A stretch of DNA of 64,000 nucleotides from an uncultured Ruminococcus sp. (GTDB lineage Bacteria; Bacillota; Clostridia; Oscillospirales; Ruminococcaceae). Both the position numbers and the translations under genes were made by a program. Below, piece by piece: positions 57,935-64,000 of the stretch (the first letter of the stretch is position 1; every line of letters starts with the position of its first letter). Under the pieces are notes generated by a model that did not search any database, had not been told where the DNA came from, and saw only the letters and a program-made list of their open reading frames with translations. The stretch lies in assembly GCA_949291125.1 (NCBI GenBank), contig CASEUJ010000032.1, positions 62,001 through 126,000 of the forward strand, in the 5' to 3' direction.

Positions 57935-58891
57935 ATGCAATCCAATTCAAATGAATCCCCAAAACATATGACCAAAATCGGTGGTCAGGCGCTCATTGAG
58001 GGCGTGATGATGAAGGGCGCAGATACCGGCGCAATGGCGTGCCGGCTGCCCGATGGCACGATCGATGTCGAAACATGGGACGAAAATAATGGCAAACATA
58101 TGCCGTGGTATCGCAAGTGCCCATTCGTGCGCGGTGTGTTCAACTTCGTGATCTCGCTCAAAGACGGCTATCGCTGTCTGATGAAATCCGCCGAAAAACA
58201 AGTGCCGGAAGAAGAACAGCAAGACGAAGCGCAAAAATCCGACGACGACAAAAAAGACCCCCTCTTTTCATTTATCATGGGCGTTGGCGTGATAGTCGGG
58301 ATCGCCGTGGCGTTGCTACTCTTTATCTGGCTGCCGAAATTTCTCGTGGGAAAGCTGATCGATGTTACGATGATCTCCGATCAAAGCCGCTTTGTGCGGT
58401 CGCTCTTAGAGGGCGTCTTGAAGATCATCCTCTTTCTGGCATATATGGCGTGTACCGGTCTGATGAAAGATATGCGCCGTACATATGAATACCATGGCGC
58501 GGAACATAAAACCATTGCCTGTTATGAAGCCGGCGAACCGCTTACGCCGGAAAATGTCAAAAAACATACGCGGTTTCATCCGCGCTGTGGCACAAGCTTT
58601 ATCTTTATTACCCTCATTGTCAGCATTTTGGTCATGTGTTTGGTTCCCCTGACCGTGGTGTGGCAGCGTGTTGTGGTGAGCATTTTGCTGTTGCCGGTGG
58701 TGATGGGGATTTCCTATGAGTTCATTCGCCTTGCTGGACGCAGCAACAGCCGCCTGACCCGTGCGCTTTCCTGGCCGGGACTCCAGATCCAGCGCATCAC
58801 CACGCGGGAACCGAACGAAAAACAAATCGAATGTGCGATCGAGGCACTCAAGCCCTGTATTCCCGACGATCCGGAGGACGACAAGTGGTGA
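57935..58891 (+). CDS. yqhQ: DUF1385 membrane protein YqhQ
   Basis: 318 residues. KIGGQALIEGVMMKG near the N terminus is the family signature, followed by a charged stretch, several membrane segments and YEYHGAEHKTIACYEAG and RFHPRCGTSFIFI, conserved His/Cys blocks that may bind metal. Role unknown. Overlaps prmC by four bases (GTGA), as this pair often does in clostridia (with rpmE/prfA elsewhere). Confidence 0.9.
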   Translation: MQSNSNESPKHMTKIGGQALIEGVMMKGADTGAMACRLPDGTIDVETWDENNGKHMPWYRKCPFVRGVFNFVISLKDGYRCLMKSAEKQVPEEEQQDEAQKSDDDKKDPLFSFIMGVGVIVGIAVALLLFIWLPKFLVGKLIDVTMISDQSRFVRSLLEGVLKIILFLAYMACTGLMKDMRRTYEYHGAEHKTIACYEAGEPLTPENVKKHTRFHPRCGTSFIFITLIVSILVMCLVPLTVVWQRVVVSILLLPVVMGISYEFIRLAGRSNSRLTRALSWPGLQIQRITTREPNEKQIECAIEALKPCIPDDPEDDKW

Positions 58892-59736
58892 AGATGACGG
58901 CGGCGCAGGCAAGGCGTGAGATCCGAACAATGCTCGAATCGCATCAGATCGAATTCGCCGCCTTTGAAAGTCGTGTACTTGTGGAAACGGTACTGAACAC
59001 ACGCGATCTGATCGGTATGGGGGCATCCGAGCTTTCCGCAGAGCAGTATGACGCGCTTCTCACTCTGACCCGGCGGCGTTGTCAGGGTGAGCCGCTCCAA
59101 TACTTGTGCGGTGAGTGGGAATTTTTTGGATTGCCGTTTGCTGTGGGAGAGGGCGTTCTCATTCCGCGGCAGGACACCGAAACACTTGTGGAAACGGTAT
59201 TGCGCCTGCGCAAAGGCAAGCCACAGACGGTGATGCTGGATTTGTGCAGCGGTTCGGGCTGTATTCCGGCGGCAGTTGCGGCGCACTTGCCAGATGTCAC
59301 GGGATATTGTGCGGAGCTTTCAGATCAGGCGCTTTTCTTTCTGCGTCAGAATCTTTACCGTCATGCCCCCCAGATCGAGGTCATACAGATGGATGTCTGT
59401 CATCCCGATGCCGCATTTCTGGCAGAGCATGCGGCTTTTTTTGATGTAATTACCTGTAATCCGCCCTACCTGACATCACAGGATATGCAGGCGCTTCAGC
59501 GTGAGGTCGCATATGAACCATCGCTTGCGCTCTATGGCGGCGAGGATGGTCTTTCGTTTTACCGGCAGCTGATACCGCTGTGGAAAGGCTGCGTGAAACC
59601 GGGCGGTGTGATGGTGTTTGAGGTCGGAAAGGGACAAGCGACGGATGTGTGCGAGATCGCACAGCGTGTCGGCTTTTCGGCGGATACCGCGGAGGATCTC
59701 TGTGGCGTAGCACGCGTCGTGATTGCGCAGTTTTGA
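58888..59736 (+). CDS. prmC: Release-factor glutamine methyltransferase PrmC
   Basis: Methylates the GGQ glutamine of RF1/RF2. SAM loop LDLCSGSGCIPAAVA and the catalytic NPPY (CNPPYLT) are visible, with an N-terminal helical domain. GTG at 58888 is 10 bases after GGAGG and overlaps the yqhQ stop; an ATG at 58894 is also possible. No prfA is adjacent in this window. About 282 residues. Confidence 0.93.
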   Translation: MKMTAAQARREIRTMLESHQIEFAAFESRVLVETVLNTRDLIGMGASELSAEQYDALLTLTRRRCQGEPLQYLCGEWEFFGLPFAVGEGVLIPRQDTETLVETVLRLRKGKPQTVMLDLCSGSGCIPAAVAAHLPDVTGYCAELSDQALFFLRQNLYRHAPQIEVIQMDVCHPDAAFLAEHAAFFDVITCNPPYLTSQDMQALQREVAYEPSLALYGGEDGLSFYRQLIPLWKGCVKPGGVMVFEVGKGQATDVCEIAQRVGFSADTAEDLCGVARVVIAQF

Positions 59737-59802
59737 AGACAGTGGTTCAAAACGAGTTGATGTAAGATATGGATGATTTCAAATGCAAAAGGAGTGTGCG
59801 AA

Positions 59803-61020
59803 ATGGCAAAAGATAATAAGAAAAAAGTGATCCTCGAAATGCCGGAAACGGAAGAGGAGAAAAAGAAGGCGCTGCAAAGCGCGATTCAGCATATCACCAA
59901 AACCTATGGCAGTGGTGCGATCATGCGCCTTGGTGAAAACATGTCCACAATGAATGTTGAAGCAATTCCAACCGGCTCGATGATGCTCGATCTGGCGCTC
60001 GGGATCGGCGGTGTGCCGCGCGGCAGAATCGTGGAGCTTTATGGTCCGGAAAGTTCTGGTAAAACGACTGTCGCACTCCATATCATCGCCGAGGCACAGA
60101 AAATGGGCGGTGAAGTGGCGTTCATCGACGTTGAACACGCCCTCGATCCGACTTATGCCGCGGCGCTTGGCGTCAATATCGACAATTTATTGGTCTCTCA
60201 GCCGGACAGCGGAGAACAGGCGCTCGAGATTGCCGAAGCCCTTGTGCGTTCCGGTGCGATTGATGTGATCGTCGTAGACTCCGTCGCGGCGCTCACCACA
60301 AAGGCAGAGATCGACGGCGATATGGGAGATGCCCATGTCGGACAATTGGCGCGCCTGATGTCACAGGCGATGCGTAAGCTGACGGCGATCATCTCAAAGT
60401 CCAACTGTGTCGCGATTTTCATCAACCAGATCCGCGAAAAGATCGGCGTGATGTATGGCAATCCGGAAACGACGCCGGGCGGCAGAGCCTTGAAATTCTA
60501 TGCATCGGTGCGCATGGACGTGCGCCGCGGCGAACCCATCAAGGACGGCAATCGCATCATTGGCAACCGCACGAAGGTGAAGATCAGTAAGAACAAGGTC
60601 GCGCCGCCGTTCCGTGAGTGCGAATTCGATATCATGTACGGCAAGGGCATCTCCCGAAGCGGCGAGGTCGTCGATGTCGCGACACAGCTCAATATCATCA
60701 AAAAGAGCGGCTCGTGGTTCAGCTATGGCGAACAGCGGCTCGGACAGGGCAGAGATAATGTCAAGGCATTGTTGGAGGGTGATCCGGAGCTGATGAAGGA
60801 GATCGAAGCAAAGATCCTTGAGCGCAAGGACGAGCTGATCACGACGGCGAAGAAAAAGAAGAAAGATAAGCTGGCAGAAGCCGCAGCAGAGGCGGCGGAA
60901 AAACAGGCACAGGAAGAGCTGCCGCCGGATGTGCCGGAGCCAAACGATGCGTTTGATCCGATCCTGGACGACCCGGAGATTAGCGCGGAAGACGATTTTG
61001 AGGAGTTTGACCCGGCATAA
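59803..61020 (+). CDS. recA: Recombinase RecA
   Basis: 405 residues, longer than E. coli because of an acidic, Ala/Glu-rich tail (about 345-405, ending [12 protein letters not shown]). Walker [10 protein letters not shown] (81-89), [43 protein letters not shown] lies 9-10 bases before the start. No Bacillus-type LexA box (CGAAC-N4-GTTCG) was seen in the leader. The stop overlaps recX by one base. Confidence 0.98.
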   Translation: MAKDNKKKVILEMPETEEEKKKALQSAIQHITKTYGSGAIMRLGENMSTMNVEAIPTGSMMLDLALGIGGVPRGRIVELYGPESSGKTTVALHIIAEAQKMGGEVAFIDVEHALDPTYAAALGVNIDNLLVSQPDSGEQALEIAEALVRSGAIDVIVVDSVAALTTKAEIDGDMGDAHVGQLARLMSQAMRKLTAIISKSNCVAIFINQIREKIGVMYGNPETTPGGRALKFYASVRMDVRRGEPIKDGNRIIGNRTKVKISKNKVAPPFRECEFDIMYGKGISRSGEVVDVATQLNIIKKSGSWFSYGEQRLGQGRDNVKALLEGDPELMKEIEAKILERKDELITTAKKKKKDKLAEAAAEAAEKQAQEELPPDVPEPNDAFDPILDDPEISAEDDFEEFDPA

Positions 61021-61649
61021 TGCAAATCACGACACTTTCCGCCCATAAGGGCGAAACATGGAAGATCGCCTTTGACGACAGCGATGACCTGCAATTTCTC
61101 CATGTGTCCATCGTCTATGCATTTCATCTGAAACCCGGTATGGAGCTGAGCGAATCCGCATGGCAACAGGTCTGGGAGGCAGAGCTCTGCCGTAAGGCAT
61201 ATCGCTATGGCTGTTTTCTTTTGGATCGGCGGGGCTATAGTTTTCGGGAGATGTATCATAAATTAGAGCCGAAATATCCGCCCGAGGTCTGTCTGACTGC
61301 CGTCAGGCGTCTGGCACAGGGCGGTATGATTAACGACCGGGTCTATGCCGAACAGCTGGCACATCACTATGTCGAGGTCAAACACTATGGTTTTTATCGG
61401 GCAAAACAGGAAATGCGCCGCCGGGAGCTTTTAGATGAACAGATCGACGCGGCTCTCTCTCCCTATGCCGATCAGATGGAGGATGTGGCTTATGAACTGG
61501 TGGAAACGAAGCTGCGGCGGTATTTCGAAGATCCGTCTGACCGTAAAATGATCGAAAAGGGCAAGGCGGCGTTGGCACGGCGGGGATTTACCTATGGACA
61601 GATTAAGGCGGCGGTACAGGAATTTTTAGAGGCGCAGGAGCAAGAATAA
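61020..61649 (+). CDS. recX: Regulatory protein RecX
   Basis: 209 residues of three-helix RecX repeats: LLDRRGYSFREMYHKLEPKY, ALRRLAQGGMINDRVYAEQ-type and KAALARRGFTYGQIKAAV. It limits RecA filaments. Starts within the recA stop (TAATG), a tight coupling typical of recA-recX. Confidence 0.92.
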   Translation: MQITTLSAHKGETWKIAFDDSDDLQFLHVSIVYAFHLKPGMELSESAWQQVWEAELCRKAYRYGCFLLDRRGYSFREMYHKLEPKYPPEVCLTAVRRLAQGGMINDRVYAEQLAHHYVEVKHYGFYRAKQEMRRRELLDEQIDAALSPYADQMEDVAYELVETKLRRYFEDPSDRKMIEKGKAALARRGFTYGQIKAAVQEFLEAQEQE

Positions 61650-61673
61650 ATTTCGGAGGAAAAGGAATACACT

Positions 61674-63005
61674 ATGGCAATCAAAGTAGGAATGGTATCG
61701 CTCGGATGTTCCAAAAATTTAGTGGACTCTGAGCACATGCTGGCAAAACTCAAACAACATGGCTATCAGCTGGTGACGGAACCCGGTGAGGCGGAAATCG
61801 CGGTGGTCAATACCTGCGGCTTTATTCAGTCTGCCAAAGAAGAAGCCATTGAAACCATCTTAGAGCTTGGCGCACTCAAGCGCGACGGTACGCTGAAAAA
61901 GATCATTCTCACCGGATGTCTGACCGAACGGTATCAGCAGGAGGCCGCTGAATTATTTACTGAGGCCGACGCCATCATCGGGATCGGCAACAACAAGGAT
62001 ATTGTCGATATCCTCGATCGGGTTCTCGCAGATGAGCGCGTTGTGGAATTCGGTAAGAAGAGTGATGCGGAGTTAACCGGCGATCGCATCATTACCACTC
62101 TGCCGTTTTTTGCATATCTGAAGATTGCTGAGGGCTGTTCGAATTGTTGTACCTATTGTGCGATCCCGCAGATCCGCGGACCATATCGCAGCGTTCCGAT
62201 GGAAGATGTCCTCGAAGAGGCAAAGTGGCTTGTTTCCCACCATGTGACCGAATTGATTGTCATCGCGCAGGATACCACGCGCTATGGCGAGGATCTCTAC
62301 GGGCAGTCGCGGCTGCCGGAGCTGCTCCGGGAACTGTGCCACATTGAGGGCGTCAAGTGGGTGCGCGTTCTCTATTGTTATCCTGAGCGGATTGATGATA
62401 GGCTACTCGATGTCTTTGTCGAGGAGGAACACATGGTACCCTATCTCGACCTTCCCATTCAACACTGTGACGGTGAGATTCTGCGCCGCATGAATCGCCC
62501 CGGCGACGAGGAAACGCTGCGCCGCACCATTGCGCATATCCGCGAGCGTGTGCCGGATATCACCCTGCGCACCACCCTCATCACCGGCTTTCCGGGTGAA
62601 ACGAAGGAACAGTTCAATCGCCTCGGCGACTTTGTGCATCAGATGCAGTTCGACCGTCTGGGCTGTTTTGCCTATTCGGAAGAAGAGGGCACAAAGGCGG
62701 CGCAGTATGAAGACCAGATCGACGAAGAAGTGCGCGCACATCGCGCCGAAATCCTCATGGAACAGCAGGCGGAGGTCAGCGCCGCGAAGAATGCCGCAAA
62801 GATCGGCAAAGTGGTGACGGCGGTGATCGAGGGCTATGATAAATATGCCGGCTGTTACTTCGGACGGACGGCGGCAGATGCGCCGGATATCGACGGCAAA
62901 ATCTTTATCAAAAGCGACAGCCGCTTGCGGCTGGGACAGTATATTTCTGCGGAAGTGTTCGATACACTTGATTATGACCTATTGGCAGAGGAGGTAACCG
63001 AATGA
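61674..63005 (+). CDS. rimO: Ribosomal protein S12 methylthiotransferase RimO
   Basis: Radical-SAM enzyme that methylthiolates Asp88 of uS12. 443 residues: UPF0004 domain with SLGCSKNLVDSE, NTCGFI and GCLTERY cysteines, radical-SAM CSNCCTYC (C-x3-C-x2-C), and a C-terminal TRAM domain. Conserved IPQIRGPYRS distinguishes it from MiaB. It overlaps pgsA by four bases. Confidence 0.95.
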   Translation: MAIKVGMVSLGCSKNLVDSEHMLAKLKQHGYQLVTEPGEAEIAVVNTCGFIQSAKEEAIETILELGALKRDGTLKKIILTGCLTERYQQEAAELFTEADAIIGIGNNKDIVDILDRVLADERVVEFGKKSDAELTGDRIITTLPFFAYLKIAEGCSNCCTYCAIPQIRGPYRSVPMEDVLEEAKWLVSHHVTELIVIAQDTTRYGEDLYGQSRLPELLRELCHIEGVKWVRVLYCYPERIDDRLLDVFVEEEHMVPYLDLPIQHCDGEILRRMNRPGDEETLRRTIAHIRERVPDITLRTTLITGFPGETKEQFNRLGDFVHQMQFDRLGCFAYSEEEGTKAAQYEDQIDEEVRAHRAEILMEQQAEVSAAKNAAKIGKVVTAVIEGYDKYAGCYFGRTAADAPDIDGKIFIKSDSRLRLGQYISAEVFDTLDYDLLAEEVTE

Positions 63006-63574
63006 ACCTGCCCAATCAACTGACGCTGTTGCGCGTGATTCTGATCCCGGTATTTCTGGTGTTTCTCTATGTGGATGCGATTCCGTTCCACTTTTTGTGG
63101 AGTTTAGTGGTCTTTGCGGCTGCGTCGCTGACGGACATGCTGGATGGTAAAATCGCAAGATCCCGGGGGCTTGTGACCAATTTCGGAAAGTTTTTAGATC
63201 CTCTGGCGGATAAGATGTTGGTCATTACGGCGCTGATCGTGCTGGTGGATTTGCCGGCGTTTTCGATGTCGGCGATCGCGCTGGTGATCATCGTAGCGCG
63301 AGAATTTATGGTATCGGGACTACGACTTTTGGCGGCAGAACAGGGCGTTGTCATTGCCGCCGGAATCTGGGGTAAACTGAAAACGGCGTTTACGATGGTG
63401 ACGATTGTGGCGATATTTGTCTATCTAACGCTGACGGCGGATTTTGGCATCGTGATGCCAGGATTTGTACGCACATGGGTGCTGGAGGGGTTGATCTGGA
63501 TCTCAGTCGCGTTGACGGTGATCTCTGGCGTGGTCTATCTGGCTGGATGCAAGGAATATATCAAAGATTGCTGA
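63002..63574 (+). CDS. pgsA: Phosphatidylglycerophosphate synthase
   Basis: CDP-alcohol phosphotransferase that makes phosphatidylglycerol phosphate from CDP-diacylglycerol and glycerol-3-phosphate. The motif DG-x2-AR-x8-G-x3-D-x3-D is seen as DGKIARSRG..GKFLDPLAD. 190 residues with four to six membrane segments. rimO-pgsA adjacency is common in clostridia. Confidence 0.95.
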   Translation: MNLPNQLTLLRVILIPVFLVFLYVDAIPFHFLWSLVVFAAASLTDMLDGKIARSRGLVTNFGKFLDPLADKMLVITALIVLVDLPAFSMSAIALVIIVAREFMVSGLRLLAAEQGVVIAAGIWGKLKTAFTMVTIVAIFVYLTLTADFGIVMPGFVRTWVLEGLIWISVALTVISGVVYLAGCKEYIKDC

Positions 63575-63638
63575 AAATCGTGAAGTATCGTGAAGTAAGG
63601 TACACCGCCGACCAGCGGATTTTGAAGGAGTGAATGGA

Positions 63639-64000
63639 ATGAAACAATATCTTGAGATCGGAAAGATCGTCAATGTCCATGGGCTGCGCGGTGATGTGAA
63701 AGTTGTGGCGTGGTGCGACGATCCTGCGCTTTTGTGTGAATTAGACACGCTTTTTCTCGGCAAAGCCCACCGCAGCATTGTGATCACTGCCGCACGCATA
63801 CACAAAGGCAGCGTCCTGATGCATATCGATGGCGTAAACTCTCCCGAAGACGCCAATGCCCTGCGCGGTGAGATTCTCTATATCGACCGCGATATGCTTG
63901 TGCTCGACGAAGACACCTATTTTATACAGGATCTGATCGGGCTTTCGGTTCTCGATGCCGACACCGGCAAAGAGTATGGCAAACTCACCGATGTGCTCCA
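63639..64000 (+). CDS. rimM: 16S rRNA processing protein RimM, 5' part
   Basis: The gene continues beyond the right edge; about 120 codons are seen. KIVNVHGLRGDVKV is the RimM N-terminal signature, then DLDTLF-type and GVNSPEDANALRG repeats and FIQDLIGLSV opening the PRC-barrel domain. AAGGAG lies nine bases before the start. It binds uS19 and helps 30S maturation. Confidence 0.93.
   Translation, partial: MKQYLEIGKIVNVHGLRGDVKVVAWCDDPALLCELDTLFLGKAHRSIVITAARIHKGSVLMHIDGVNSPEDANALRGEILYIDRDMLVLDEDTYFIQDLIGLSVLDADTGKEYGKLTDVL

Overview
The window is the replication-origin neighbourhood of a spore-forming, anaerobic Firmicute of the Ruminococcus type (Oscillospiraceae). The evidence is the order dnaN-yaaA-recF-gyrB-gyrA to the left of dnaA and rpmH-rnpA-yidD-yidC-khpB-mnmE-mnmG-rsmG-noc-parA-parB to its right, the sporulation genes gpr and spoIID, a T-box in front of thrS, and a secreted leucine-rich-repeat protein ending in a type I dockerin, the cellulosome anchoring module of ruminococci. 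Base composition looks close to half GC by eye. The species is not proven; Ruminococcus champanellensis or R. callidus relatives would fit.

Layout. 1-9.6 kb (almost all minus strand): 5' part of a secreted ricin-like protein, two serine tRNAs, thrS with its T-box, queH, a degenerate amidase, ricT, holB, an Orn/Lys/Arg-decarboxylase-family protein, a small sigma-region-4 protein with a coiled-coil partner, and rpsT. 9.9-19 kb: gpr (plus strand), the BspA-like dockerin protein, a CPBP protease, an M20 peptidase, a D-lactate-dehydrogenase-like enzyme, two membrane proteins and a YkuE-like phosphoesterase. 19-30 kb: gyrA, a YcxB-like protein, gyrB, recF, yaaA, dnaN and dnaA, all reading away from the origin on the minus strand. 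27.9-30.4 kb: oriC, with DnaA-box clusters on both sides of dnaA. 30.5-43 kb (plus strand, leading strand on this side): ribosome, RNase P, membrane insertion and tRNA-modification genes, then the chromosome-partitioning genes parA/parB, the nucleoid-occlusion gene noc (inverted), five perfect parS sites, and serS. 43-51.4 kb: a truncated response regulator, an operon of five zinc-ribbon and/or single-pass membrane proteins with repeated extracellular domains, and a convergent TPR-DUF4037-DUF4125 protein. 51.4-64 kb: spoIID, citrate synthase plus a lipoprotein, a two-component system, yqhQ-prmC, recA-recX-rimO-pgsA, and the start of rimM.

How it fits together. Gene orientation switches at dnaA, so the left arm is copied with minus-strand genes leading and the right arm with plus-strand genes leading. 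Replication (dnaA, dnaN, recF, gyrAB), segregation (parABS) and division-site protection (noc) are physically together, as is usual for Firmicutes.

The most unusual content is non-coding. A family of hairpin-rich dispersed repeats occupies many intergenic gaps between about 19 and 43 kb, centred on oriC, with a diverged long copy at 13.7-14.3 kb. Some copies supply the last codons and stop codon of neighbouring genes (gyrA, the YcxB-like gene, recF). No transposase is nearby, and paired changes in several stems suggest that base pairing is maintained. A second family of long palindromes has one copy at 15.6 kb and one at 35.8 kb. The zinc-ribbon operon and the TPR-nucleotidyltransferase-like protein are the most interesting protein-coding unknowns.
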